Shown: positions 14,501 to 29,500 of the stretch, one piece after another
Position numbering within the stretch: position 1 is the stretch's first letter
Layout: every line of letters starts with the position of its first letter
Source of the DNA: Liolophura sinensis
Lineage: Eukaryota; Mollusca; Polyplacophora; Chitonida; Chitonidae
DNA length: 64,000 bases
Assembly: GCF_032854445.1 (NCBI RefSeq)
Contig: NC_088303.1
Location: 16,749,501 to 16,813,500, forward strand
Direction of reading: 5' to 3'
Translations under genes and position numbers: made by a program
The notes under the pieces: generated by a model
Databases searched by the model: none
The model's input: the letters and a program-made list of their open reading frames with translations, nothing else
What the model was told of the DNA's origin: nothing

Positions 14501-17500
14501 TTAGAAACTGTCAATGGTGGACAATTTAGGGGAACAAGACATTGATTTTCCTATTCTCCTGAATCAATGAGGCTTGCTCGTGTTTAGAAGGATTGTGCCA
14601 GCATCGTTTAACTCGAGTCCACATCAGACCTTAATTAGTTTTCACGTCGGGACAGCCCATTTTCAGTGTCGAAAAAGCGTGTACTGAATACCATAATATA
14701 ACCTACACACATGATTCCAAGTAAATTTGAGGCTAAAATGACCATTAGTGAAAGAATCTGGTCATAAATACACCCTGCTAGTACCTTCCCTCAAGCCATG
14801 ACCAAAAGTTATCTAGTTGCGTGTAGACGAAAGGAAACGTGCTGTGGTGCTGTAAATTAGCACTACCAGGTTTTTTTTCTCTGAACCTTGATCTCTTATA
14901 GTGTAAGACTGATCTCCATGTTTTCATTCATAAGCATAATGTGTATACTATTTTCCTTAAACACTACACTTTGGTCAAGGTGTGTAAGCACATGACTATG
15001 CTTTGACATTTAAGATGTTTACATGCAGAGCAGTTAGGATTACAAAGTTAAACACATTTTAATATAATGAATGAGACATCAGATCATATCTAAAGCAGTA
15101 TTTTAATAAAGCTGTGTTTTGGGATGAGACATAGGATTTGTAACATCCTTGATGTGCCATGTGTTCAGTGTCTGGACCCCCCTGACAGGATGCTCAGATA
15201 AATCTCCAGAAGTTTTAGTATAAACCATTCTAGGAGATGTTTAAACGGCCACGTGTGGACCATATACAACTGTATTTATAATGCTGATATACTCACTATT
15301 TTCATAAAGGCAATGTCAGACTGTCAGCAGGTTCTTTCCCGCTGTTATGATAAGGCCATATGGCCGAGTTATACCCCTTGAATGTTTTGTAATATGTTAG
15401 GAAACCAAAGTGCTGGCTTCAGGAATTCTAGCAAGATCTGGGTGTTGTACTGAAGTCAGGAAACCTAGTAATGCCAGACTGTGGTTCTGCTATGAGGAAA
15501 CCTGGTAATGTCAGGCTGTGGTGCTGCTATGAGGAATTCTGGCTTGTTGGGCTGTTGTACAGGCACAAGGAAACCTGGCTTGTTGGGCTGTACTGGCACA
15601 AGGAAACCTGGCATGTTGGACTGTTGTACTGGCACAAGCAAACCTGGCTTGCTGGGCTGTTGTACTGGCACAAGGAAACCTGGCATGTTGGACTGTTGTA
15701 CTGGCACAAGCAAACCTGGCTTGCTGGGCTGTTGTACAGGCACAAGGAAACCTGGCATGTTGGACTGTTGTACTGGCACAAGCAAACCTGGCATGCTGGG
15801 CTGTTGTACTGGCACAAGGAAACCTGGCATGTTGGACTGTTGTACTGGCACGTTGGACTGTTGTACTGGCACAAGCAAACCTGGCATGCTGGGCTGTTGT
15901 ACTGGCACAAGGAAACCTGGCATGTTGGACTGTTGTACTGGCACAAGCAAACCTGGCTTGCTGGGCTGTTGTACTGGCACAAGGAAACCTGGCTTGCTGG
16001 GCTGTTGTACTGGCACAAGGAAACCTGGCATGTTGGACTGTTGTACTGGCACAAGGAAACCTGGCATGCTGGGCTGTTGTACTTGCACAAGCAAACCTGG
16101 CATGTGGGACTGCTGTACTGGCACAAGGAAACCTGGCATGTTGGACTGTTGTACTGGCACAAGCAAACCTGGCATGCTGGGCTGTTGTACTGGCACAAGG
16201 AAACCTGGCATGTTGGACTGTTGTACTGGCACGTTGGACTGTTGTACTGGCACAAGGAAACCTGGCTTGCTGGGCTGTTGTACTGGCACAAGGAAACCTG
16301 GCATGTTGGACTGTTGTACTGGCACAAGCAAACCTGGCATGCTGGGCTGTTGTACTGGCACAAGGAAACCTGGCTTGCTGGGCTGTTGTACTGGCACAAG
16401 GAAACCTGGCATGTTGGACTGTTGTACTGGCACAAGGAAACCTGGCATGCTGGGCTGTTGTGCTGGCACAAGGAAACCTGGCATGCTGGGCTGTTGTACT
16501 TGCACAAGCAAACCTGGCATGTGGGACTGCTGTACTGGCACAAGGAAACCTGGCATGTTGGACTGTTGTACTGGCACAAGCAAACCTGGCATGCTGGGCT
16601 GTTGTACTGGCACAAGGAAACCTGGCATGTTGGACTGTTGTACTGGCACAAGCAAACCTGGCTTGCTGGGCTGTTGTACTGGCACAAGGAAACCTGGCAT
16701 GTTGGACTGTTGTACTGGCACAAGCAAACCTGGCATGCTGGGCTGTTGTACTGGCACAAGGAAACCTGGCTTGCTGGGCTGTTGTACTGGCACAAGGAAA
16801 CCTGGCATGTTGGACTGTTGTACTGGCACAAGGAAACCTGGCATGCTGGGCTGTTGTACTTGCACAAGGAAACCTGGCATGTGGGACTGCTGTACTGGCA
16901 CAAGGAAACCTGGCATGTTGGACTGTTCTACTGGCACAAGGAAACCTGGCTTTTGTTGGGCTGTTGTACTGGCACAAGGAAACCTGGCATGTTGGGCTGT
17001 TGTACTGGCATATGGAAACCTGGCATGTTGGGCTGTTGTACTAGCACAAGAAAACCTGGCTAGTTGGGATGTTGTACCGCCACAAGGAAGCCTGGCTTGT
17101 TGGGCTGTTGTACTGGCACAAGGAAACCTCTCAATGTTAAACCGTTTGTCCTGGCATTTAGAAACCAGGTGATGTCAGTAAACTTGGTAATATTCTGGCA
17201 TCAGGAAACCAATCAAAAGTCTTAGAATCCGTCAATCTGGGTACTTTCTTGCTTTAGAGGTCAGCATAGCCAGATAGGCCAAGTACTTCTTGACATGGTG
17301 TTCATTACATCTTGAATAAAGAAACAAATTTGACAGATCAACAAATTACTGGGCAGCTTTTGAATTGATCTCTGTGATTTAGTCAAACAGTGTATGAAAA
17401 CTATAGAGAAATTTCAAATATGTTTGCAAGATGATTGATATCTAACATTAATTAGTAAAGCAAATCATATCAGTGAATATTACATCACTTTTACGACCAC

Positions 17501-20500
17501 CATTTACTGGTGTCGTAAATTTGTTAAAGTACTGTTTGATTGAAATTCGTTTCTGTAAGGTACACGTAAAGTAACTTGTATTTATCCTGTCTATACTTTA
17601 GATACATGATCTAAAACATGTACTCCGGTAAAAACTGCTCAAAATAGGCTGGAAATTTGCTGGTATGAAAGATGAAATCAACAAATTGATGAGGTCAAAC
17701 TTGAGGGAAATATTCTGTGTAAATACTGCCGCTGAAAACCTGACTTTGGCTCAGTCCCACAAGTCCCTGGCTCGAATTGATCCAGAGGTTAATCGTCTGT
17801 CGATTAACTCTCTACCCTGGAGCAAAACTTTGTCTGTGCTTTTCAGCCGTCCTTGTGATTCGTGAAATTAAGTTACATTAGTCAATCCATATATGCCTAG
17901 GGTAAACATATCCACTGAATCACTCCATAATTTGATTGCATTGCTGTTTTTCTTGCGTGCCCTTTGCCACCCGAGAAACATCGCCCTGCAGTGTTAATTT
18001 AGTGCTTATTAACTTAAGGAAGCTTCCCTTTCTTTGACAAGCCTAAGTTTAGCTGAGTTATTCCTCGTCAAATTTCTTCGTAATTTCTAATTATGAGCGA
18101 AAAGATTGACTGGCTTGTTGGACTGAAATATTATAAATACCATTTCATTTTCTGATGTGTTCACATGATAGTGGTATATCAATGGTCGGCAGCCAGGAGC
18201 TATGCAGTAACCTTGGAACAAGATTGTCAGGGCACACTCGAAATGTAATAATGCAGTGAAACTTTTAATTAGCTTTAAATCTTACAAAAAAACTCACTTA
18301 ATATGTTAGTTTCACAAAAGAATTGCTTATGAATCATGACATTTATTTGTAAAATGTCACTGATGTTGTGGCTGTTAATTAATGAAGCTAATGTTTCATT
18401 TCTGTTTTTAATTTCTTTTCATGACTTTAATTAAGACAGAAATTATGGTGGTTTTATTAGTCATTAAAAAATAATTAATGAACATTTTATGTAACAAAAT
18501 TGACACTTAAAAAAGATCAGAAATGGATATCTTGCACTTGTTTTTTTTTATATCACAGTTTGCAAAAATCATTGAACAGGTAGAGCAACAGATACAGCGA
18601 TGTTGCGAATACATTGTCAGATTCTACCCATCTACTTAGAGGTCTGTTAATAAATCAAAAACCAACCTAAAACCTTCTTACGGTTTGCCTGAAGTTTTAA
18701 AAGTACAATACTGTACAGAAACAACTGGGAATGTCGTCTAATTAATCTGATTGTCAAGATAACGGTTTCAGCAATGAAGCTTTGGCATTGTTTACTTGTC
18801 TGATAACTGTTTTCTTAAAGAAGATGAGAAAGTGTCTGGAATGAAGTATCAAACTGAGTAGGTATCAAATCAGTGGAAAGATGTTGTCTGTACAAACACC
18901 ATGCACAAACGCTATGGTAATGAGACTGGCACGTAACCTACATTAATTGGAGCTGCTTTGAAATTTGATTGGATGAAGCTTGTTCTGAAGGCTCAAGAGG
19001 GGATGTAGATGATGCTGATGTATTGATAAAATTATCGTCTTCGGCACGAAATCTTGGCAGAGCATCCCTGTGTTGCATGTTAATTGGTTAGAGTTTTTCC
19101 TGATGGGACTTTAGGAAATCCAGCTAGTTTGGAGACATTGATTGTGAGTTTTTAACTTAGCTCATAACTTAAGAGAGCAGCCACTGTACAAAGACTAGTC
19201 TAGCTGTTACCAGTAAGATTTCTCTGTTCATTGTAAATATTTACCCAAGTTCCTGCCTTCGACTTCTAAGGTACATGTACATGTAGTTGAGTGTTTTATA
19301 TATACATGAGTAATAATAGCACAGAGGATGTATTTGGTGTATGCACTATTATTTAGGTCAAAGAAAAATTAAAATTTTGACTTAAACTATAACTAATCAT
19401 TGAAAGCCTTTCAGAAAATACAGTTAATTTTTTTTTCCCTTTTTAGTTAAAAGTACACTCAGATGTTTTGAGCTGGGTTTTGTGGTCATGGTTATAGGAT
19501 TATTTGAGCCTGTGATTCAGAAGTTTTTGTTGTTTTCTATTTTTTGCATTTTGTTCATCATCAGTCAATTACCCCTTATTGTATGTTTTATATGAGACAT
19601 TTTTGGTGTCTCTCTATACTTACCTTGTGTAGAGAAACTTTGGAAGTTTGTAACATCTACAGTTAGTGTAGGCTGCAGTCCAGCTGTAACCCAGGATCTT
19701 AGCAACACTAGTCCCCAATTTCCTTTCTCCAAGTTCAGATAACTGCTGAAAGCAAGATTGGTAATTAAAGATAAACACACCTGTTGGTACCTGATAATGT
19801 TTGGGGGAAGTCAGAGGTACATTGCTCAATGATGGACAGTGACATGGTTTTGGTATCAATTGCATGTGAATAGCTAACCATGATTGACTTCCTAGATCGA
19901 TTGTAACTCAGTTTGGCCATTTGCTGGCTAAGTGACTGAGGGGTGCAGTGTTTGAGACTACTGAGTCTTGTACAGTGATAGTGTATGTGTGAATCCAGTT
20001 TTTGATGGTGATGTAAGTTGAAAAGTGTCGTGCAACAGAAATGAGATCAATAAATCTAAATGTTTGTTCTCCTGTTACCCACAGCTGTAGCTGACTCTCG
20101 CCGACCAGGGGAACCGGGATATACTACAGAGACGCACACCCTTCTGACGGTGCTGCTCCCAGTTGTCGCCACACTGGCCTTCATCTTCATTGTTTCCATC
20201 TCCATCATCGCTTACGTCATCATCCGACAGAAACGCAGAAGGTAAGAGCTAGAGCATAAACCACTGTGCCTGTCTAGACAGCTAAGTCAAATGAAGGAAA
20301 AGAAAGAACCCATAAATAGATGACTGGTTAATGGATGCTTATCCCAATGGGAAGGAGGTATTGGTAGATCCCATGTACAATTGTTGTCCTCTGTCTGTTG
20401 TTTTTCTGATGGTCTGCTTTACAAAGACGCTTTGTTTTGTTTTTGGTGCATTCTCCATGGTGATGCGAATTAAAGACACTAGCTGTACATCCCTTCAACG

Positions 20501-23500
20501 TTTTTTTTATGTGTTTTTATGTCCATAGCAACCTGAACCTTTTAATTAAGTGCATGATAAATCTACACATTATGCTTAAATGAGTCTGCAACTCAGGACC
20601 TATTATCTGTCTTTTGCCAGTGAATAAAGTTTAAACTACTAAATCTGCAAAGCTTTGAGGTCTTTGTGCAATTAAATACTTGTTTCTGCAATGAAATATT
20701 TATGCTGAAGTAATTTCAGTGGTCTTGCTATTTTTGTTTAATCATTTAATTTTTTGGGAGTGTTTTCTGATATTTTGAAGCAAGATATCTGTGTGCATCA
20801 TAAGAGACGTGTATCAAAACTCATTACCATTTGCCTTATCAATGCCTATTGTTTGTCACATCTTATTGACCATGTAAAAGGAAAGCAAAATACGCCGGAG
20901 GAAGTGCATCAGTTGACCTTATTATGGCCAGGCACGTCTGGTGGCATGGCCGCTAAGTGGCTCTAAAGTGTTCCTTTTCATTAGAGATTTCTGCTTTCTT
21001 TCTGTGAGTTCATTTGTCAGATTGATTTGTGTGGCTGTTGACTATTAGAAAATCAAGAGAGTCAGGGTCAGACGGAAGGGAAAATTCTACAGTCGTCTTT
21101 AGTCACTGGGTTAAGCCCCCATTCCAAGACCCCTCTGTAAGCGGGCGGGTGGGTAGATGGTTTATGAAACTGCCCACAGGACAGACTAGACAGCAAGAAG
21201 TGGAAAAAGTCAAGGGTAGACTGTGTGATGAAAATGTAGCGCTATTACAGGCGAGTCTGAATTGTGTCCGCTGACTGTGTAATTTTGGAATGGTCGATTT
21301 AATGGTGACAGTGACGTTGTGAACTAATGCCTCCGCCAGAGCTTCAATCAGGATATAATGGCTACTGCGGAATGAGCTGCTATCTGAGGGGATCTCTGTC
21401 TCAAATGTTTATTGAAGGCAGGATGGATGTGGACCTCCTCTTCCCAACACAAGACTCTACTTAATCTTATCTCCCTTTTCCCTGCCATCACTCCAATTCT
21501 TGTATATAGCTCCTTCTCCATGAATAAAACACAGAGACCGGTTCTCTGACTTCAGACACCATGATCAAAACTTCACTCTACAATCAGATTACACTTTTTT
21601 TTCCTGTTTTAGAACAAAACTGCTGACAGAATGGACTTCTCTAAGGGACATGAACACGTACATTTATGGCACTGTTATGTCAGTGTATATAGATACATTT
21701 GTCTATTCAGCATTGAACAAAATTTAAATTGTGTGCATCTCTTACCATAAACCTGTGGCTTGTACCATGGATAATTTCAAAAAATGTATTTTTACCTCAA
21801 AGTAGAGCAGCTTAGTTTGTCAGGGTCTTTGTTTTGTAGATCATTATGTGAGACATTTTTTCTTTTTGCTTAGTTTTTGTCTCGTTAGTCTGTTTTTAAA
21901 GCACCATGTTTCCACCTTCAGACCTACATGTACTGGAAGATGGTGTGATTTTGTGTTTTCATACATGCACCTATACGCAAACACATTTCTCAAGACCTGT
22001 GATGTGTGCACCCCAAGTTAGGTTCTTCCTGTGGTTTCCCATTTGTTTGAACAGTTTTATTTTCTACTTTTTCTATCCAATTGACCCTTCCTGACCTTAA
22101 AAACAATTGGTTTGTCTGGAGCCCAGACAATTGCAAATTCGTGCAAAAAAAGATATATGGCGCGTGTCATTCGCCACGTCCCTAGACAGAAGGCTATCCG
22201 TACAGATAGATGCAGGAGTTGGATTTCAAAATGGAATATGCGGAGTGAGGAGAACGATAAACACTGCTTTCTTTTTCTCTTTTTATTGATTATATGTCGT
22301 TTTTGCGCTCAAGCTTTCCGGAAACTGCAAAAACATTATTCTGGTGCAGGATGAGTGTAAAAAAGGTGTGACGAAAAAACCTTTTTTAGCCACAAGGCCA
22401 GACAAACACGTATAGATCAACTTGTTGAGATGGGAAGTGGGCAGCAGAGGACCAAATGAAAAGAAACATTACACATGAGAAGGTGGTGGCCTCTTGGCGT
22501 AACACATTTAACATTTTTGACCTGATTAGCAAATTACAGTTTTCTTAAAATTACTATGTTCTTATGAATATGCAAAGCACACACATTACTTATGTGGCAT
22601 TAGCTGTGGGCTGTGTGGTGGTGTTTTCCGCATGTTAATTATGTGAAGGCTTTCGGCAAACCAACTCCCATCAAGATTAGGGAGAAATTGGCTTTGTCTG
22701 TTAGATCATTAGACACAGTAAAATGAATTACAGTTTTCTGTGGTGTCTACTGTATTTTTTGTCTCCCTGAAGCTGGATAATGTAATACAGCCTCCACACT
22801 GGCTGAGTGTCTTGTCATCCTGTCTCCAGTCTGGTCAAAGAACTGTGAAAACATGGCTAAGCAATAATGCTCTTATCTCAGATCTTTCGTGAGTTTAATT
22901 TAAGCTTGTCTCAGACTTTGCATTCACGGTAGTACCGTAGTACCGCACATGTATTTGATCTCAGGAGAACCTGTAAGCACTTTGAGGTCCAGGATGACAT
23001 GCACTTATATAAATTAATTCATAAGAACAGCATGTAAGTATAGCTTGGGCAAGGCGGTTTTTATCAACATGCCATTTTGTTCATGTTAAAATGGAAGGCT
23101 TGAACATGCTTGGTGCTTTATGCAGACATGCAGACTTGTAACCGGAAGTTAGTCCAAACCTGAAGATAAAAGTAGCAAACCAGTGGAATCTTGTTCAAAA
23201 TGCAACCAGAATTAATATGTTTGATCTTGTTTATGTCACCTCATTTTTACTGGAATATTAAAGTGAAACAGAACACTACAAACATGACAGAAGGTTTTAA
23301 GTCCCCACCACTCTTCTGTTAGCCCTTTGCTGAGGGAGTGTTTCTGTAGTCTCTAGGGATATGATCACCAGCAAATTGAAATTTTCTTTTCAGTGGTTCA
23401 ATTGGTTGGCTCTGATTTCAAGGACATGTATGTTGATGAGGCTGTGGATGTGATTGGCAACTGACCATCATTTTCTTTTATTATTTCACAATCATTCAAA

Positions 23501-26500
23501 AGTCAGACCCCTAGCAGGCTAATAGCTGGCAACATTGTTGCATTAAGAGAACCCCAAGCCTGGATTTTACTGTAGCACAATGTAGACAATTTCTTGAGGT
23601 ATGTTAACTAGCCATGTATGTTACATAACCTAGAGATAAGGGTTCAGGTACAAGCAGCTACTCTGTAATTACCGCCTGGTATAGAGTTGTATGGAGAGGA
23701 GAGAAATCAGATAGAGAGGGGTGGGGATATGAGATGTGTACCTCTGACAGGAAGCAGCAGAATCTCTGTGGGATGGCAGATAAGATCAGCAGCACGCTGG
23801 GACTGCCAGCAAACAGCCATCTTGATGACATTCAATCCCCAACCGTAGTAATTTGTACTAATGCTTGTAGATTGGATATTAACATCAAAATCTTTCCTCC
23901 TTTATGTCTTTCAGAGCCGGAAACGGAACGACGGCTGGCAAGCATTCCTACGAGTCGGTAAAGGGTAAGTGCTTCTCTGCTTCTCTTCTTTGTTATCGAT
24001 GTCGCTCACGCAATCGCAGGATCCTGCTGGGACAGAAGCCCATCTCTAGAGATAGCCAGGGACTCGCAGAGACTGATGACACCCATTTTGCCATTGCTTC
24101 AATAGAAGTGATTAACAGATATTTGTTATGGCTGTTTTCTGTTGCATCCGCCAGATAAATTGAGGTAGTTAAGGGGTAGTAACATATCCTAAAGTCTCCA
24201 GTAAGCTGGACTGGGGAAGACGAGGGTCTGGCATAAGAATGGAGGTTAATTGTTGAAAGTGTTGGGTCTGAGCTTGTGGAAGACGGTAATTGAGATCGTA
24301 AGGAAGGTGTCTGGGGGTATGATGCTGGCTTGTGAGCATTGTGGCGCTAAGTAGGGGAAAATTGGGCTGATTTACAGTGCAAAGCTTTCACACGGCTAAT
24401 TCCCTGTCTGATGAAGTCTGAGAAGTCAATGGCATGAGAAAGCCGGATCAGTGGAGGTCAACCATGGATATACACAATGTCTCTTAAGTTCTGATAGTGC
24501 CTACATGTAGTTCCTGATGACTCTGATTTATGTTTGTGGAGGGTATATAGCAGACCATATACTTGTAAAACACACACAGTATAGCAGTCCATTTGTTACA
24601 GATGTAACAGCAGAGGATACATGTACATCACACGCAGTGCAGTGGTCTGTATTTGTTACAGTTGTAACAGCAGATTATATACATGCACAATGCACACAGT
24701 TCAGCATTCTGTATTTGTTACAGATGTAACAGCAGAGGATACATGTACATCACATGCATTACAGTAGTCTGTATTTGTTACAGTTGTAACAGCTGAGGAT
24801 ATACATGTACAATGCACACAGTATAGCAGTCTGTATTTGTTACAGATTTATCAGCAAAGGATACATGTACAACACACACAGTATATAGCAGTCTGTACTT
24901 GTTACAGTTGTACCAGCAGATGTTGTACATGTACGACGCTCACAGTATAGCAGGCTGTACTTGTTACAGATGTCACAGCAAAGGATACATGTACAACACG
25001 CACAATATAGTATTCTGTATTTGTAACAGCAGATGATAATTTGTACTGGTTGATTACATTAGCAACATGTTCTTCTACATACATATAAGCTCATTGTGCA
25101 TTCTGGACAATCCATTACCAGAGAGTTGTTGCTTGTTTTGAAATTAGTAACATTTTAGGACTGAGATTCAAAGTTCATGATTTTTGATGGGTTGATTTTA
25201 TTTGAAGAAATTCTATACCAGAAGGCATACGCCATAAGCTTAGACTATACCTCAGTTGTGCTCAGATTGATTTTGTAGGGTTCGCACAGTCCTGGAAACT
25301 CCTTGGAAAAAGGAAGGATTGATCCTGGATCTACCGGTCCCGAGAATTCTTTTGAAGCAAATTTTATTATACATCTCTACTATTTTGTTATACATCTCTA
25401 CTATTTTGTGTGTTAAATAGACAACCCCATTTTGAAGGTACATGCAGCCAAATGTAAAGATCCCTCTCAAAATTGGGCAAGAAATAAACACAGAACTCAG
25501 AAGGTTAAACTAATCTGACTACCTCTCAAATTGGGCAAAAAATAAATATAGGAACTCAGAAGGTAGACCTTTTCTCATGGAAAATAAAGCAGAAAAAAAA
25601 AAACATTTAAAAGAAAACTGCAGTATTAAATAAACAAAGCTAAAGCTAAAAAGGAAACCTCCAAAATGAATTTATGTATAACGCCATTAAAAAATTTTAA
25701 ACATTTGAACAGGCCATAGCTGAGATTTTTGCCAAAAAATCAAATCAGATTTTCAAATTTAATTATCAAGAATGGCTCAAATTATTGCCTTTCAGTAAAT
25801 ATCAGATTCATACATAAACAATTAAAATTATAGTATTGAAATTTTAAAAAGTTATAATGCGACTCGCTTGATAACATTTTATAAACTTTATTACTGGATT
25901 TGAACAGTAACATGTACACAGCCAAGGCTGGTATTTTGTGTAAGGCTATTACTTATGGTATGCAACAGTTTTGACTGGATTGGTGCTGATCAATGTATTG
26001 TAGAAAATCTCTCCAATAACCTCTTTAAAAACTACATAAAATCTTTCCTTGAAAATTGCAGTTTGGTCCTGGAAAACTCCCGGAATTTCATTTGTATTTC
26101 TCTGTACAAACCAGTTTTTCAGAATTAAGAGATGTCCACTTGTTGCACGTTATGATGTTACAAATGTAACCTGGGATAGAGTCACACATGTGGCCATAAT
26201 GGTCTGCTTTTTACATACAGTCATCCCTGTTTCTTCCCACCATAATGCTCTTGAGTGCAGTGTAAAGCACCAAGTAAATGAGTAAAAATAAATAAAAAAA
26301 TTTGCAGAAGAGCTTTTTGGTAGTGGTGCCATGCAAAATGTATATTGTTTACAAAAACAGTTCAGATTATTTGGTTCTTTGAAACAGAATTATTCTTATG
26401 GAATGCAAACCCTCGGAAATCAATTGTAGCTATTGGAAGAGTTGCCGTGATGCCTACAACAGTGAACTTTTGGGATTATCGCAGTACGTTCATTAAGACT

Positions 26501-29500
26501 GTCATGGAGGCCACAGAACACAACACTGATACAATAGTCTGTGAAAATAGCAAGGATTCTTAGCAAAAATTTATATGAAAAATGTTGGGTGTAAAGTTTA
26601 CCCTGTCTTAACGAGACAGACAAATAGAAACCGAGTTCTCTTGGGCACATCTGTTTTAAAAGAGTACTAATAACAAATAAGCTCCTTTTTCAGCCAGTGT
26701 ACAATCATTAACCCAAGTGAACTGGGGCAGACTTTATGTGCAGCCATGTATTCTGATACTCCACGTCTTTAAAAACCTAAATTAACTCATGTGTATCCTC
26801 AACATTTTTGAGTCTGGAAAATGAATCAAACTTTGCCAAAGTGTCAAAAGTTTTATCATGTAATGCTCTCACATTACAAATATATTCTGCTTTCTCTCTT
26901 CACAATGAAGTAGACTTTCTTGAAATGCACTACATGTATGTAATTCTTCTTGAAAAGAAGAAACAAACAGGTTTAGTGCAGATGTGTATTGTGGTACTTG
27001 TATGACCCATAGTACATGTTATAATTGTAAATTTGATGAAAGGTGAAAACTGTTTTCTTACTGAAATTGCCATGTCATCATGTATATACGTGTAAGTCTG
27101 CTTTGATTCCAAATACGTAAAGTTTAAACCATGTCCACTCCAATTCCTAGTGCCCATAGTTGTTTTTCTACCAGTGTTTTTTTTCTGCACTGTGCTTCTT
27201 ACCTACCCCCCCCCCCCCCCCACTTTTTCCCCCCTCCCTGCCCCTATTAACAGGAAAGACTAATGTGATCTTGGTTCCATCATCATGTTCTTGTTCGAGC
27301 CAGTCGGCACAGTGAATTCCGACGTGTTAGGGCCCTTCATCACGTTATATCTTGCCCAATAAATAGTCAGCACCTCTTCAGAAGATGAAGGAAATAAACT
27401 CACCAGCACACTCTCTGACCAACTTTCATCAGAAAAACGGAGGGGGAACAGGAAAGCGAAGATAATGATTTCCTTTGACAAATGGGGAAATAAATGAGAG
27501 TTTTCTGACAGGCATATAACGGAAATTATTTTCCTAATTTGTTTTGGTTACTTGCCTTTTCCGTATTGATCTTCCATTGATCTCTCCACAAATCAGGTTA
27601 GAGTTTGCAAAAGCACAAAAGATTACGATAAAACGAGTAATGAAGCGCTTGGTGTTATTGGATCTAGATAATGAAATGAACATTTCTGTCATTTGGTGGC
27701 ATTTTTTTAACTCTGCTTTGCCAGAAAAATGCGACCTTAAGATGATAGATGAATGCTGACACGTCAGACTGCCTGCCTTATCTAATGATGTAAGAGTGGG
27801 TCTGTGATGAAGTATAGCTATATGCCCAGTATGTGGGGGAGATAATCAAAATCTGCTGAAATCTATCCTCTTCTTCATGAACTTCCCTCTCTTCGCTGAT
27901 GCTATTTTATTGTCAAACCCAGGAGCAAATCACATGTTTTTGTATGATTTAGTAATAATTTTCTTTAAAATATTACGTGTATGAAAGAATATGGAACGAA
28001 GATTCCTTCTTTGATTGGCAAAAGAAATATGTGGCAGAAAGTGTTTTGTACAAGTATGTAGTCTGTAGGAATTAGTCCTTGGAGCAACAAAAGCATAATG
28101 CGCACATATTGATGGCCTCCATGTAACACCACATGGAAATGTGGCTGCTCAATATCCTACCTACCATCCACTTTATTAGCATTAATACTCTGAGGTGATT
28201 GTAAGCCACTTGCTACAATCTGTATTATAAAGCTAGGTATCTGTTTTGAGTGCACATTACAGGGATTTCTGTGCTGTTTTTAGGATTTCTGAAACTTTAC
28301 ATGGCATAGGGCAGCCATTAAAAATCATGAGGTTCTATTTAGTTTCAAGTTAAAAACATAAAAAACACTGAAAAACTAGACTTGAGCTGAATCACGGGCA
28401 GTTCTGTTTAGTGTTATGTGTTAGCAGAACCATAAGTGACAATGTGTGTTTCTATATCCACCATATAACCCGAGCCATTCTGAGCATGTGAACTGATGCA
28501 TGTACAAAACCACTATCTGGCTTATTGACCAGGCAGGGCCTGTCATGGGTTAGAGCCAGCATGTTGGGATTACTACACCACTGTCATCAGTCGCACCAGG
28601 TGAGCGCTGGCCGCTGATCAGAGAAACCTGTCGGGATAAGCTTGTTGCCTCAGCTAATTAGCTGCGGATAATGACCTAGGCTGATCAAGATTTGATCAGG
28701 AAAGTTCTAGCTACCCTACAGGGCCCTGATGGTACAGCCATCATACAGCTTCCTGCTGGAATGGTGGGGGTTTCTACGGGGTGTCTGTAAATTCACATCA
28801 GAATTCCGGGTAAAACTCCTTTCATACACATGAATTTGTACCTGAATGAAGACGTGCCAATCAGAATCTAGATTTGATTGTAATGCTGGTGGGTGTAATT
28901 CTTGGATCTTCCTTACTTGCTCAGTTCTTATTATTTTCAGAGAACAGTTTTCTTTAGACTGGATTGATTTGTAAAATTAATTTCTTCATGTCTTCAAACT
29001 GTGTCTGAGGTGGGAGTTGACATTATTGTTTTGAGTGAAATTAGAAGACTTGCGAAAAATAACGTTGTTATCTATTTATTGTTATCTATTGGTTTTGTGT
29101 TTAATGTCAAAGTAGAAGAAATGTACTGATGCAGTGAAGCGATATGTTTTCTCAGAAACTTGCAGAGGGGCGTGGATGGAAAGGGTCAAAGTTGAACCAT
29201 TATTTATTCTGGAAACAAATGCGTAGCTGATGTCTATCTGATGTGTTGTCATGGCTTACCTGTTAACCTTTTCCAAACCGCAGAGGAGAACTTGTTGATA
29301 CTATGTACATGTTGAAAAATTCCTCTCAAGCTGTGGCCGCAATCTGCAGGTGATTAGCGTAGTATATGAGCAAGTGGGATGGGGTAGGGCAGTGTCGGGT
29401 GGTATACATTCTGTAGGTTAGGCCATATTCCATTAATCGTTATCTCTTGTACGCCACTGTTATCTAAAGACATCCATGCGGCCGACATTCCGGAGGTGTT

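Noticed and set aside
15465-17172. Several 450-550-codon frames on both strands
   Set aside because: They are produced by a 36-bp repeat without stops. They overlap each other, have no splice or start context, and lie within an intron of the EMI-like gene.
12670-20084. Search for EGF-like exons in phase-1 intron 3
   Set aside because: No cysteine-patterned frame with splice borders was found, so the EGF-less model is kept.
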